Below are positions 53,185-64,000 of a stretch of DNA of 64,000 nucleotides, piece after piece (within the stretch, counting starts at the first letter, position 1; every line of letters starts with the position of its first letter). Source of the DNA: Basidiobolus meristosporus CBS 931.73 (Eukaryota > Basidiobolomycota > Basidiobolomycetes > Basidiobolales > Basidiobolaceae); the NCBI GenBank assembly GCA_002104905.1, contig MCFE01000060.1, positions 62,001-126,000 of the forward strand, written 5' to 3'. Below the pieces are notes generated by a model. The model was not told where the DNA came from, made no database searches, and worked only from the letters and a program-made list of their open reading frames with translations. The position numbers were made by a program, and so were the translations under genes.

Positions 53185-54635
53185 TGTTGTGTTGTACTAT
53201 GATTAGTTTGGGGCTTGTCCTACAATTTAGAGGCTAATCAACAATATACAACAACTTCCTGTATGCTAATACTGAAATAGCTTGTTGGGAGTTTGATATA
53301 CCAATAGAAGTCATAACTTTCACTAATATCCTTGATGTTAAGCTCAAATTGTGCTATAGGCAGTGTTTCTCATTTCTACATCAGTGCTCTGACCTTCTGT
53401 CAACTAATAGGCTTATTTACTTTTATAGTAACTTCTCCTTATTTGTAAGTCACTTTCCTTTCTGAGAGAATATTTCCTGATATCATGATTCTGAGCTCCC
53501 CTTTAACCTAAAGGGGTGTGTTGTAGAAGTCTCTAAAGGGGTCTTTAGACCTAAAGGGTGTTGTAATTATTAAGTTGTCACCAAAATATACTTGCTAAAT
53601 TAGTTGCATAAATCTTATTCTTTGGTTAGTATGCTGTCCTGACCAAATTTCTTGTTAGGATTTACTTAAAATATTTTCACCAAATTATCAGGTACCCAGA
53701 TTATTATTTTTCTCAAAGTTGTCAATAAGACCCTAATCTTTGCACACATATTCTTGGGACCTTCCTTAACAAGCTCTACATATTTGTTTCCTCTACTCTA
53801 TTAAAAGTATAAATACCATACTCTTGATCAATAAATCTACAAGTGAATAACATTAAAATTGTCTAGTTCCCCACATCACTTCCAATATTCCTCAAAATAT
53901 TGCAACATAGGGGTGTCTAAAGGGGTATCTTTAGAGTAAAGGGGCTTCTTAGCTGGGACTTTTCTGACAGAAAAGTGGTAGTTTCTTGTAGAACTTAGAT
54001 TGGATTCTTGTCTGCTTTGCAGTCTCTTTACTGATGTAGTACCAATCAAAGTCAGAATACTCAACAGTGCAAGTGATGCAGGGGAAGTCTTATGACCCTT
54101 AAGCTTGTAATTGTAGTGTGGAGATTCTGGAAAGAGAAGCTCTCTTTATTTCTTTCAGCTGGGGAAGTCATATATATGAAAACTCTGAAAGATCAAAGTT
54201 TCTGGGCAATTGCTCATGCAATACATGTGATACAAAGCTAAAATCTTGCAGTGGCACAGATCAGACTTTGGTGCAGCACCTGTGAATATCTCACGTGATT
54301 TGATTGGCTAGTTCAAAGTTATATGCAATCAACGTCACCATAGCAATCCTAGCAATAGAGAGCTAGTATATATAATAATTGGACTCTTTTGGTCATAACT
54401 CCTTAAGTATTGCTTCAAATGAGCTGTGATTTGAAACATGTGCTGGCTACTGAGTGTTCTGTATGACATAATATTCTTGGGTAGATTGCTTCTCAGGGTC
54501 TGGAGTGCTTGTCCTTCAAAGTTGGAACTTCTTGATTGCTCACTTGTGTGTTACAATAGCAAAAAGCAAAATAAAGAAATGAGTTCAATATTGGTTTTCA
54601 GATATTGTAGTAATAGAATACTTTCCATTACCACA
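53185..54635 (-). repeat. A2 5' LTR with an inserted E LTR
   Basis: TGTTGTGTTGTACTATGA to TTTCCATTACCACA. Without the 349-bp insertion it is about 1,100 bp, with a shorter AAAGGGG block than A1. Confidence 0.85.
53559..53907 (-). mobile_element. Solo LTR, family E, inverted
   Basis: 349 bp, TGTTGTAATTATTAAG to AATATTGCAACA; the flanks AAGGG and TAGGG fit a 5-bp duplication with one change. It sits inside the AAAGGGG block. Confidence 0.8.
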
Positions 54636-55257
54636 ATCTCCAATGCAGATAATAATAAGCACTTTGACATCATGGCTGTTAACTGTTATAATACTGGAAA
54701 GTATACAGAATTCATCCAGCAATGGACACAGGTAGCTATCCAGGTTGGACAGCAGTATAGGCCTAGATACCAGTGAGACTACCATCAGATTTCTGCTCTG
54801 ATACCGTAAGAGAGGTAGCAGATTCAGGTTGATGAGAATCAGTGGCCAGCAGGATATGCTGGTAGAGTACTTGCTTAATATGAATCCATCAGGTGCCAGG
54901 GCAAAGGCATGGTCATACATACCATCAAAGTAGCCCTTACTTCTTAGCTGATTGTAATGTTTACCATCAAATACACTGGATATATTTGTGCCTGATTGAT
55001 ACTGTGTGCAGTACTTTATAGTTTTGCAATAATTGTTGGACTGCATGAGCTTCTTTAGATGGGGTACTACTGGAACATTTCCAGAGTGTGAACAATGTTT
55101 TCCTCAATGGTGGTGATTCCAGACAATTTGGACATGTTACAATGGTGGCATTTCTAGATGTGAATGCCATGCAACTGTTAGCACATGCTGGAATCAGAAC
55201 AGTCTCTAGGCTTGCTACAATAGCCACACAATGCAACAAGCAGGGCTATATCCAAAA
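54636..55257 (-). pseudogene. Plavaka-type transposase, middle region
   Basis: 153 codons open on the minus strand: FDGKHYNQLRSKGYFDGMYD, HAFALAPDGFILSKYSTS, CWPLILINLNLLPLLRYQSR, NLDSYLCPLLDEFCILSS. Further right are LIPACANSCMAFTSRNATIV and TCPNCLESPP. The family shows SCMAFT, DIALGLSTDGF, CWPLILFNYNLPPEIR and FDSFLWPL in this order. At about 55215 the Cys block is joined directly to the N-terminal finger remnant (GCTTGCTACAATAGCCACAC), so about 580 bp are deleted relative to 41045-41777. Confidence 0.68.
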
Positions 55258-55261
55258 AACA

Positions 55262-55975
55262 CCATGTTGACAGTGTGCCCACCAAAGGTAATAATATGGA
55301 CTGCTCAGGCTCACAGTCAAGTAGGCAATTGAGAACCTATGCAGAGCTACAAGCTGACCATTATGATCAGGCAGATGAGAGTGTGGCAAATGCAGTACCT
55401 TCAGTTGAAGACCAGCAAGTGGCCATCATAACATCACCACCACCCATATTAGCAAGTATGCTGCCAGCTCATACAAAAGCATTAATGAAGTGATCAGGTG
55501 CAGTGGCTGATAGGATAGATGAAATAGCACAGAGAAATCAGGAAACAGCCCGGAAACAGGATCAATCAATATCCCAGGTAGAGAAAGCAGTATCTTTGCT
55601 GCAAAGAAGGAACTCAAGTAGCCCAATGTTTCAGGCAAGAATTTGGCCATTTCCCAATGTAACAGCAATGATACACCATGCAGTCTGTAAAGCTCAACAA
55701 CAGTGCCCAAAGGTAAAGCCCACAGAAGAACCCATCACAGCATTGGAGGGAGACAATGAGGTGATTATACCAAAGCCTAAAAATCAAAGACATTGAAGAT
55801 CTGTGAGGTTGTTGAGTACAGTGATGAAGAGTAGGCTAATATTCAAGAGGCCATTAGAAGTCTAGCACATCATCATCTTAAGGCTGCCATACCATAGGAC
55901 AATCAGGAACTCAAGGCCAAGCAGAATGCAGTTGACTTGTACAATGAGCATTATCCTGGATTCCAACAGGCAAAT
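55262..55975 (+). pseudogene. Plavaka accessory protein, second copy
   Basis: Plus-strand copy of the gene at 38914-40822: ITSPPPILASMLPAHTKALM, a TGA, then GAVADRIDEIAQRNQETARK and SISQVEKAVSLLQRRNSSSP, followed by EEPITALEGDNEVIIPKPKN. After a stop it continues NIQEAIRSLAHHHLKAAI and ELKAKQNAVDLYNEHYPGFQ, ending at QQAN against a B LTR. It lies head-to-head with the transposase piece to its left, as in the first copy. Confidence 0.58.
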
Positions 55976-56499
55976 ACCATGCATGGTATCTCTATGCTGC
56001 ACAGGTTTCAGACTACTAATCCCTGATTGGTTGAATGTGCTGTGCCATTAGAACCCTCCAGGATATCTTGGCATATTTTCAGCTCAAAGTGATGTCATTA
56101 AGAATTCCACTGATGCCTGGAATCTTCTAGAACCTTGTAATTAGTAATCACTTGGCAATCAGGAAAAGTACTTAAGGGAAGGCAATCCCTCATCCATATA
56201 TCATCCCTTCTATCAGTAACACTTCTCCCTTATTGACTAGCAGTTGATCACTGCACCTACCTTCAACAGTTATATCTCAGACCTGCCATCAAGGAGCTAT
56301 TCAGGGTAGTGCACAAGACCCACAGAGGACTTTGGAGACACTTGGAGCACCTAGGAAGCTAGAGAAGCAGGAGCTTTCATCATGGTGACATATTGACAAA
56401 AACACCAGCAGTTTAGACTCAGAGGTTATTGCACCCATTAGACACGCCACAATCCATGAGTTGTGTAACTTCTCCCAGGAGTACCTCTACACCACCACA
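55976..56499 (+). repeat. Family B LTR, left end missing
   Basis: It matches 20160-20685, ending CACCACCACA. It interrupts the accessory gene after QQAN. Confidence 0.7.
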
Positions 56500-56636
56500 A
56501 TGCATCTATTTAACCTGCTAGTCCCTTGCTGGCACTCTTCTTGCAACCTGACATTTCTTTTCCACTTGTTCCAAGCTCTCAACCAAATTTGCAACAGGCT
56601 CCTGTAAAAGCACTGGTTTTTATCACTGCCAGGTCC
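56500..56636 (-). pseudogene. Plavaka accessory protein, inverted piece
   Basis: It aligns with 39545-39690 (TTGCTGGCACTCTT, ACAGGCTCCTGTAA, TATCACTGCCAGGTCC). Orientation is opposite to 55262-55975. It continues at 57806. Confidence 0.6.
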
Positions 56637-57805
56637 TGTTGTGGTGTATTATGATTAGTTTGGGGCTTGTTCTACAATGTAGAGGCTAATCAACAATATA
56701 CACCAACTTCCAGTATGCTAATACTGAAATAGTTTATTGGGAGTTTGATATACCGATAGAAGATATAACTTTCACTAATTTCCTCAATCTTGGGCTCAAA
56801 ATATACTGTAGGCAGTGTTTATCACTTCTACAGAAGTGTTCTGACCTTCTGTTGACTAATGGGCGTATTTACTTTTATAGTAACTTTTCCTTATTTGGAA
56901 GTCACTTTCCTTTCTGAGAAAATACTTCCTAATATGAAAATTCTGAACTCCCCTTTAACATAAAGGGGTGTGTTGTAGAAGTCTCTAAAGGGGTCTTTAG
57001 ACCTAAAGGGGTGTCTAAAGGGGCTTCTTTAGAGTAAGGGGTTTCTTAAAGGGGTCTCTAAAGGGGTCTTTAGACTAAAGGGGTGTCTAAAGGGGTGTCT
57101 TTAGAGTAAAGGGGTTTCTTAGAGGGGACTTTTCCGACAGAAAAGTGGTAGTTTCTTGTAGAACTTAGATTGGATTCTTGTGAGCTTTGCAGTCTCTTTA
57201 CTGATGTAGTACCGATCAAAGTCAGAATACTCAGCAGTGCAAGTGATGCAGGGGAAGTCTTATAACCTTTAAACTTGTAATTGTAGTGTGGAGATTCTGG
57301 AAAGAGAGGCTCCCTCTTTATTTTTCAGCTGGGGAAGTCATATATATGAAAATTTTGAAGGATCAAGGTTTTTGGGCGATTGCGCAAGCAATACACGTGA
57401 TACAAAGCTAACATTTTGCAGTGGCGCAGATCGGACATAGGCGCAGCACCTGTGAAAATTTCACGTGATTTGGTTGGCTGGCTCGAAAGTTACACGTGAT
57501 CAAAGTCACCATAGTAATCCTAGCAATAAGGCATAGTATATTTAATAGTTGGACTCTTTTGGTCATAACTCCTTAAGTACTGCTTCAAATGAGCTGTAAT
57601 TTGAAACATGTGTTGGCTACTACGTGTTCTGTATGACATAGTATTCTTGGGTGGATTGCTTGTCAGGGTCTGGAGCATTTGCTCATCAAAGTTGGAAATT
57701 CTTGATCTTTCACTAGTGTGTTACAATAGCAAAAAGCAAAATAAAGAAATGAGTGCAATATTGGTTTAGAGATATTGTAGTAATGGAATACTTTCCATTA
57801 CCACA
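56637..57805 (-). mobile_element. Solo LTR, family A
   Basis: 1,169 bp, TGTTGTGGTGTATTATGA to TTTCCATTACCACA, flanked by GTCC (56633-56636 and 57806-57809). The uninterrupted sequence is seen at 39680 (CCAGGTCCTTCACTGC). It retains CpG sites, like A1. Confidence 0.92.
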
Positions 57806-58098
57806 GTCCTTCATTGCTATTTTGACTAAGTGCTACTTGAGTGGTACTACTCTTCTTCCTAGATAAAGATTGTGCTGGTGCATCTGTGTCTGCCTGCTTG
57901 TCCCTAGTTGGCACTCTTCCAGCTACCTGACATCTCTTTGATGCTTGTTTGGAACTTTTGGCCCTGCTTGTTGCAAGCTTGTAAGGGAGCAGCTGATTTT
58001 TAGCCATAGCACACTTGTTCTTCAGCCTTGGAGAGTTTCTGCTATTCTTGAGACACTTTCTCAGCATACCAATGCTGGCCCAAAATCTGTTTGCACAT
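57806..58098 (-). pseudogene. Plavaka accessory protein, inverted piece continued
   Basis: On the minus strand CANRFWASIGMLRKCLKNSR, NSPRLKNKCAMAKNQLLP, SRAKSSKQASKRCQVAGRVP. It corresponds to 39780-39990. The piece should follow QQAN at 55975 but lies inverted, with its start at 58098. Confidence 0.6.
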
Positions 58099-58985
58099 TG
58101 TAGTGGGGTTACAGTGACACCCACTGATAGATGTGCTCATTCCCATATTTTCTACTTCCCTATATTTCTACTACCCTTATTTTAGTTTATCCCATTTTCT
58201 TGCTTGATCAGTATTATCCCATATGCTGGCTGACTATGACACCTGCTTACCTTATTGCATAAGTTATCCCTCACTTTATGTAAGAATAATTGATGTAACT
58301 GCTTCTATATTAGGCAGGTACCCATGCCAGTACCTGTAATACATGACCATGCTGTGCCACTACCCCTACCATTTTCTTACCATATATGGTATCCCTATGT
58401 TACACAGGTTTCTGAATACTGACCACTGATTGGTTGGGCATGCTGTGCCTCTTAGAACCTTCTGGCACCTACATAGAGACATTCTTTGCTCATTTTGATG
58501 TCATTAAGATTCCTATTTGACCACTGGAACCTTCTGGAGCACCATGATAAGTAATCACCCTGCCAGTGAGAAAAGTATATCATGGGGACAATCCCTCATC
58601 AATGATTCATCATCCTGTTTACCAATATACCAACTTGTTGATTGGTATGATCACTGCTTCCTGCTGCTACCTGAGCTTCCAATCCCAGACCACAGGACAC
58701 TCCCATGAAACCATGCTGACAGCCAACAGACCTTGGAGGCACTACTTGTGAGGAATTTTCAGAGTAGGTACCTTTTATTATATTTGATTCTTTACAAAGT
58801 TTATTCTTATACAGGCAAAGATACTGTTCTGTCTTTGTAACTATTGACCATGGCTGCATTCTTATCAAGTTCCTGCTGGTGGAGCTTACAGTTGTTTTGA
58901 CTTTGGAAGCTTTAGTACAATCTCAAAGGTTGCTAAACCCAGTACATACTTTTGTTAAGATGCCAGATAAGTTGGGGATTCTTTG
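58099..58985 (-). repeat. Family D LTR, inverted, one end missing
   Basis: TGTAGTGGGGTTACAG onward, a reverse copy of 9036-10106. The last ~180 bp are absent and the break joins copia sequence. Confidence 0.75.
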
Positions 58986-60684
58986 CAGAAATTTACCTAC
59001 ATGACCATTGCTACAATATCAGGCACATGAAACATGCAAATTGGTAAAGTTGCCCAATCTGCACCAAATTATACTCACATGCACTTATGACCTTCTTATA
59101 CTTATTTGTGTGCTTGACTCACTACTGCTATTAGTGGAATATTTGCCTCTGCTGAAAAGTTGGATGGATTTTACTGCCAAGTCTGGATGTTGAAGATGAA
59201 GATCACAATATAGAAAATAGGCCTTTGAGAAACTGTTATAGGCTAAGGCTACCGCCCCAACTTTACAAAAGAAGAAGCCTTAAGAACTAGAAGAAGGAAC
59301 AAAGTGTCTTCAACAGCACTTGCCCTGATGTCAAAGATAAATTACTAATTTAATGATGAAGAGAAGCAGGAGAAAAGAGTGCCTGGAAGGCACTAATAGA
59401 CATGTATCAGTCATGCTCAGCAGCTAAGTACATTTATATTTGGCAAAAATTGTGCACTAAAGACATGCTGATAGTTGAAGACTCTAAAATCTAGTCAACC
59501 AAGTAACCCTGCCAGTCAATGTGATGATATCAGTTGACATAGAAAATATCACTAAAGATGTGATTGTAACAGTCCTCTATGGCCTTGTGACAGTCCTAGA
59601 GTCCAGAATGCAAGCATGCATGCTTAGATGTAGTATGTTGACCTTGGTGCATCCCATTACTTGACACACAAAATAAGCTTCTTTCCTGGTGTCAACAAGC
59701 TTAAATTTACAAGGCTCTTCTGAGTAATTACTAAACAAATGATGTAGCTAAGGAGTTAGAACCTCTAACTAGCCTTAGAAGCAGTGAAGGAACCCACACA
59801 CTGATGTTTAAGGGTGTACTTGGTAAACTGGTAATAGCAATCAACCTACTATTGGCAAGCTAGGCTGAAGCAAAAGAACTCAGCTTCTGTTGTGGCAAAT
59901 TTGGGGAATGAAGTACTCCATCACATTTGCTGTTAATTGTATGAGGTCTAAATAGGTCTACTTCTTGGAATGAAGGAAAGAGTCTCTGTTTGAGCCGAGA
60001 GAGTAAGATCAAACTTACTTATGAGCTTGGATACAATCAGTAGCTTAAGCTGTATATTGCAATGACAGGAGTGATAGCAAAGTGCTTTATCTACTACTTC
60101 TTTGTGGCATGAATTGGATACAGACCAAGCAGAAAGCTCCTCAGAGTAATTTGTTACACACAGAGTATCAGGAAACTGCTCAGATTTTATTAAAATATGA
60201 GCTAAAAGTTGTATATGCATATTTCAACTACTGCTTTGAGACTAAGGCCTATATACTCTTCTGCACCAGAGCAAAGAAGCTGATCAAGTCTAGGTATGTG
60301 TTTCCTGCTCAAAACTCAAAATGCCATGAGCAATCCAATCCCAAGTAAATCTTTAATCAGGTTTTGGTAAGAGCCAAACAGAGTAGCTTTGGTCATTGCA
60401 GCAGATAATACATTTGTGTTGCATCCTATATCAGCTCCCAGATATATCACACAAGTTCTCATTCAAGTATTAAGAAGCAGATATTCTGACTAGATTTGAA
60501 GTAGCCCTTGCTATACTGTTAATGAGGATAAGGAATACTGTTTTCATAGAGAGCAGCATCACAGCTATACCTGGAGCTAATCCAAAAATATTCAAGATAA
60601 ACTTAAGCAGTACCAAATGGAAGACTTAAAACCAGCAGTTACTTCAATGGAGACACACAACATAGTCACAATGCAGCCAAATGA
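58986..60684 (+). pseudogene. Copia relic: GAG, protease, integrase end, RT end
   Basis: A heavily broken but collinear copia. GAG start is AEKLDGFYCQVWMLKMKI near 59150. The protease is LGASHYLTHKISFFPGVN near 59645 (DSGAS lost its DS). The integrase end is ETKAYILFCTRAKKLIKSRY near 60240. The RT end is QYQMEDLKPAVTSMETHN near 60610. Large internal deletions removed most of integrase and RT. It fuses at about 60685 to gypsy I protease. Confidence 0.6.
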
Positions 60685-61533
60685 ATATATGACAAAGCAA
60701 TTGCCTTATTAAGCTGGAGTAAACTCCAAACCACCCAAAACAACTTCAGTTTCAGCAGCTAATGGAACACTTCCATAATTAACCATGCTGTTCAGCTAGT
60801 AAGAGTGGAGATAAATGATTATGAGGAAGACTTTCAGGTCCACATACTTGAAAACTGAAAACTTGACCCAGTGCTTGGAAAAGATGACTATTCAATCCTA
60901 CTCCTTCAATCAACTGGAGAATTGTTGCTATTTATATCTAAAAGGACAATAAGACTTACAAACTTCTGCTTACCAGACTGGATTTTAACTTGGTCAGTTC
61001 TAATGTGCACCACACAAGTAAACTTAACAAGTCACAGCTATTCCAGCACCTAAAGAAATACGTAAATGTTTCTTATGGTAGAGTTATGTGTGGATTATAC
61101 TACCCTAGCTCCCCAAAAGCTCTACATGAACATATAAGGCTACCACCAGCCAGCATAGCTGTCATGCTATTAACACCAGGGATAGCCTTCCACTGAGAAA
61201 TACACCTTGAAGAGCAAGTCCATTAGAATTGAAAGAAGCAAAGAGACAAATCAAACAGTTAATGGAGCTAGAACACATAGCACCCACTAAGTTAGTATAG
61301 TGAGCCTGATACTTTTTATGAAGGAGAAAAATGACAGATTACTGAAGATGTGCATTGACTACAAGGCGGTGAAATCAGTTACTCTTTAGAACAAGTACTA
61401 CATCACTTGCATTAAGGAGCTTTAGACTAACTTATTGGTGCTACCATATTCAATAAGATTGACATCATGTCACAATACCACCAAATCAGAGTGAAACTGG
61501 AAGATTTCCTTAAAAGTGCATCAAGAACAGAAT
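60685..61533 (+). pseudogene. Gypsy I relic: protease to early RT
   Basis: It starts within protease (EYMTKQ, AGVNSKPPKTTSVSAANGT) and reaches RT: DVH...LQGGEISYSLEQV-like text, then IGATIFNKIDIMSQYHQIRV. Counterpart of 12040-13270. Many stops. It ends where a Harbinger end is inserted. Confidence 0.6.
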
Positions 61534-61586
61534 AGACTTGTTCTGTTGGATAGTGCCACATTGAGCCATGATTGCCAAATGATGCA
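61534..61586 (+). repeat. Harbinger terminal fragment
   Basis: AGACTTGTTCTGTTGGATAG then TGCCACATTGAGCCATGATT, preceded by AAT (61531-61533) as in the miniature element. Only the first ~53 bp are present. Confidence 0.7.
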
Positions 61587-62960
61587 GCCAAATACTCTAC
61601 CTCAATTATAGAGTATTGTTTCTTGCAATTCCAAGTAATGGCTGCAGCATTATATAGTGTTATGATTGTCTGCTTGAGTATTGAAGTGAAATCAGTATTT
61701 AGCCAAACCACTGGGTTAATGTTTAGCTTCTCAGTATATATGTCACCTATCAAATCAGTATTGTCAGTCAGTAGATCCTTATCAGATGGAAACAGATGTA
61801 ATAAGTAGGATCTAATTGGGTGATGATGATGCAATAAAATGAGTTATTGGCCACAATCTACATTGGGAAATACAACTGGTCAGCAAATGATCTTCAAAGT
61901 GCATATAAGGAGCTGCTGGAGCCTAAGTAAAAAGCAGTTCAAGTTTTAGTGAATACAATACTAGCTACCCTTCCTATTCCTCTTCAATGTGTATATTAAG
62001 ATATGTCACAGTAGAAACCCATACCCAGTGGTGGAGCTTCTGTCAGTAAGATCCCCACCCCAATCTGGATCTCCATAACCATCCCGTTTTTGGCTATCAG
62101 CTGCTCCAGAGTATTGCAGCGCCATATTTATGCTACCTTGTAGATATCTATAAATTTGCTTAACTGCTATAACATGATCAGATCCACAATTTTGCATAAA
62201 TTGATTTACCATTCCCACTGTCACTGCAATATTTGGATGTGTCAATACTATTAGGAAGATCAGACTACCAATCATTGATTGATATTGACAGTTTTGGTCA
62301 ATATAATAGCATTTTCACCCAACTTGGCTGGGATGTGCTCAATATTAGGTAATTGTCCATGGATTGCTGCAGGCTTCCATGTTTCCACTTCAAAGTGTGT
62401 AAGAATGTCCTGGATATATGTAGACTGATTCAGCTCAGTTTTCTGTGTGGGTTTGTAGAATACAACTTCAATTCTAAGAAAATAGCTTAACTTTCCAAGA
62501 TCTCTCATCTCAAATTTGCCAAAGAGCTTGGACCTTGTCTAATTGGGTGCCTCCTTGTCACTCATAGCTATTAATAGGTTGCCCATATAAAGCATCAGGA
62601 TAGTCACTCCTTTTTTAAGCTGTCTCACATATATATTTTGTGATCTACAGTACTGTAAAGGTACTCAATCATGTTGTACCAGACTCTAGGCACCTACTTA
62701 AGCTAGCACAACAATTTCCAAGTCCATTCACCTTAAAGGGGCCTTTTGCTTGGCAAACCATCTGGCTGCTCCATTTGTATAGTCTCTTGCAAATTACTAT
62801 TTAGAACAGCGGTTACAATGTCCATTTGGTGTGGATCCAGATTGTATACAGTTGCCAGTGCTAGTATCACAAGTCTTGATATAAGAGTTGTAGAGTAATA
62901 GGGAGTTCAGCTAGCATTGAATTTACTAAAACTTGAACTGCTTGTTTTTGAGGTTCCATC
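61587..62960 (-). pseudogene. Copia RT-RNase H relic, split by a solo I LTR
   Basis: On the minus strand from 62890: ALATVYNLDPHQMDIVTAVL and NSNLQETIQMEQPDGL. Then come MRDLGKLSYFLRIEVVFYKP, IQDILTHFEVETWKPA and VGMVNQFMQNCGSDHVIAVK. RNase H follows with GGDLTDRSSTTGYGFLL. After the LTR (61658-62010) it resumes with NAAAITWNCKKQYSIIEVEY. The YVDD region is shifted out of frame. Confidence 0.75.
61658..62010 (+). mobile_element. Solo LTR, gypsy family I
   Basis: 353 bp, TGTTATGATTGTCTGC to AGATATGTCACA. The flanks ATAG and GTAG fit a 4-bp duplication with one mismatch. It splits copia RNase H between GYGFLL and NAAAITWN. Confidence 0.7.
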
Positions 62961-62989
62961 AGCTCCTCATATACATTTTGCCAGATCAA

Positions 62990-63233
62990 TTGCAGAATAA
63001 TTGTATCTCCTAATGTAGGTTGTGGTCAATAACTCATTTGAATGCATCATCACCACCCAGTTAGATCCTATTTTTTATATCTATTTCTCTCTGATAAGGC
63101 TCTGCTGATTCATCTGCGGACTAATACTACTGATTTGATAGATAACACTGATATACTTGTTGGCTAAACATAAAACTAATTGACTTCACTAGAAACTGAT
63201 CTAACTTGATCATTCAAGTGGTAGATCATAACA
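62990..63233 (-). repeat. Gypsy I 3' LTR, partial
   Basis: On the minus strand it starts TGTTATGATCTACC and follows the 10962-11190 LTR before breaking off at about 62990. The adjoining ATTAGGGGAGAA is the polypurine tract. Confidence 0.65.
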
Positions 63234-63240
63234 TTCTCCC

Positions 63241-63817
63241 CTAATAATGCTGCAAATGGATATTGTCTGATATTCATGAGTGGGCATGTCCATTGTGGCT
63301 CAAACTTCTTCCAAGTTTGTTTCTCAGCAATACAAAGTTCCCAACTGTCAATGCTTCCAGTGATATAGTCTTATCCAGCCTCTGCTTCATCTTTACTGCA
63401 CTTTGATATACTTTGGCCTGCACCTCTTGATATCTTTGTTCCAGCTGCTGATGTCCACCTGGCTGACTGAGCTCACCCTTCTAAGGCATATCTACACTTT
63501 GTTTTTGCAAGATTTCATGGAATCCCTGGTTCACACCCATTCACTAAGTAAAGTGGCAATTGTTGGGTGGTGGTGTGTACTCTAACTCTACAGGCAAAAA
63601 GTGCTTGGTCTGTAAGCTCATTAAATCTACTGACAGCCCCATTTGCATATTTGATCAGCTTTTTGCAAATAATTCATTGAACTGCTCAGTAACTCCATTA
63701 GTTCTAGGGTAATATGCCAAGGTCTCAGGTGTTTTGATGGCTGATTTTTCAGGTAAGCTTCCAATGTCTTTGCTGTAAAGTTTGCTCCTTTATTGGATAA
63801 AGGCTCTACAGGGCTTC
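63241..63817 (-). pseudogene. Gypsy I integrase, C-terminal part
   Basis: On the minus strand: GANFTAKTLEAYLKNQ, then AYYPRTNGVTEQFNELFAKS with the catalytic Glu. RYQEVQAKVYQSAVKMKQRL and TVGNFVLLRNKLG follow. Two or three frameshifts. No chromodomain is seen. It supplies the part missing from gypsy I at 10962-14530. It is cut by a family A LTR at 63818. Confidence 0.72.
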
Positions 63818-64000
63818 TGTGGTAATGGAAAGTATTCCATTACGACAATATCTCTTAACCAATATTGCACTCATTTCTTTATTTTGCTTTTTGCTATTGT
63901 AACACACAAGTGAAAGATCAAGAATTTCCAACTTTGATGAACAAATGCTCCAGACCCTGACAAGCAATCCACCCAAGAATATTATGTCATACAGAACACA
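63818..64000 (+). repeat. Family A LTR, runs off the window
   Basis: TGTGGTAATGGAAAGTATTC onward, the reverse of the right end of the 31940-33182 LTR. A further A element or solo LTR starts here. Confidence 0.85.

Larger units (their letters stand above)
41893..54635 (-). mobile_element. Ty3/gypsy retrotransposon A2 with three nested insertions
   Basis: Left LTR 41893-43017 (its last ~165 bp deleted into the interior) and right LTR 53185-54635. The target duplication is ATCT (41889-41892 and 54636-54639), inside Plavaka. The interior is collinear with A1 but holds gypsy C (43219-48350), a solo J LTR (51600-51971) and, in the right LTR, a solo E LTR (53559-53907). Coding parts are more decayed than in A1. 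Confidence 0.9.

Noticed and set aside
1-64000. RIP (repeat-induced point mutation) as the cause of decay
   Set aside because: RIP would deplete CpA and enrich TpA with many CAA/CAG to TAA/TAG stops; CpA is abundant and changes concentrate at CpG.

Overview
This window looks like a transposon-filled stretch of a fungal nuclear genome, probably a basidiomycete. Almost every readable piece is mobile DNA: Ty3/gypsy and Ty1/copia LTR retrotransposons, a Plavaka-type (CACTA-superfamily, fungal) DNA transposon, and a PIF/Harbinger transposon with its miniature derivative. I see no complete host gene, no rRNA or tRNA gene and no CRISPR array. The sequence is AT-rich and visibly poor in CpG. Older repeat copies carry TG/CA where younger copies keep CG, which suggests decay of methylated cytosines rather than RIP. 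The lineage call rests mainly on the Plavaka transposase and is an inference.

Layout. 1-2.6 kb: a Harbinger element, with an accessory gene (-) and a transposase (+) diverging. 2.6-8 kb: LTR remnants, a Plavaka C-terminal piece and two head-to-head copia elements of family H; the right one keeps gag, protease, integrase and half of RT. 8-10.9 kb: non-coding F element and LTRs of families F, D and B. 11-14.5 kb: gypsy element I, split by a solo H LTR. 14.5-18 kb: copia and LTR scraps. 17.9-21 kb: Plavaka coding sequence (-), containing a 734-bp palindromic Harbinger miniature element and a solo B LTR. 21-25.7 kb: D LTR, gypsy integrase-chromodomain relic, copia pol relic. 25.7-31.9 kb: more Plavaka, and a young non-autonomous LTR element E with identical LTRs. 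31.9-38.9 kb: gypsy element A1, almost intact in coding sequence but with a palindromic upstream LTR.

38.9-58.1 kb: two inverted Plavaka copies, each with a transposase gene diverging from a coiled-coil accessory gene. The right copy is split by gypsy element A2 (target duplication ATCT). A2 itself holds gypsy element C (GTATC), a solo J LTR (GTTGG) and a solo E LTR (AAGGG/TAGGG), so the stack is three layers deep. 58.1-64 kb: fused copia and gypsy scraps, and the start of another family A LTR.

Family letters A-J are mine. Families A, B, D and I give 4-bp target duplications (D and I with one mismatch); C, E and J give 5 bp; the Harbinger miniature gives 3 bp. Three priming modes are visible. 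A and I have conventional tRNA 3'-end sites. H and E have sites matching the initiator-Met tRNA anticodon arm. C has a site complementary to its own LTR, as in Tf1/sushi elements.
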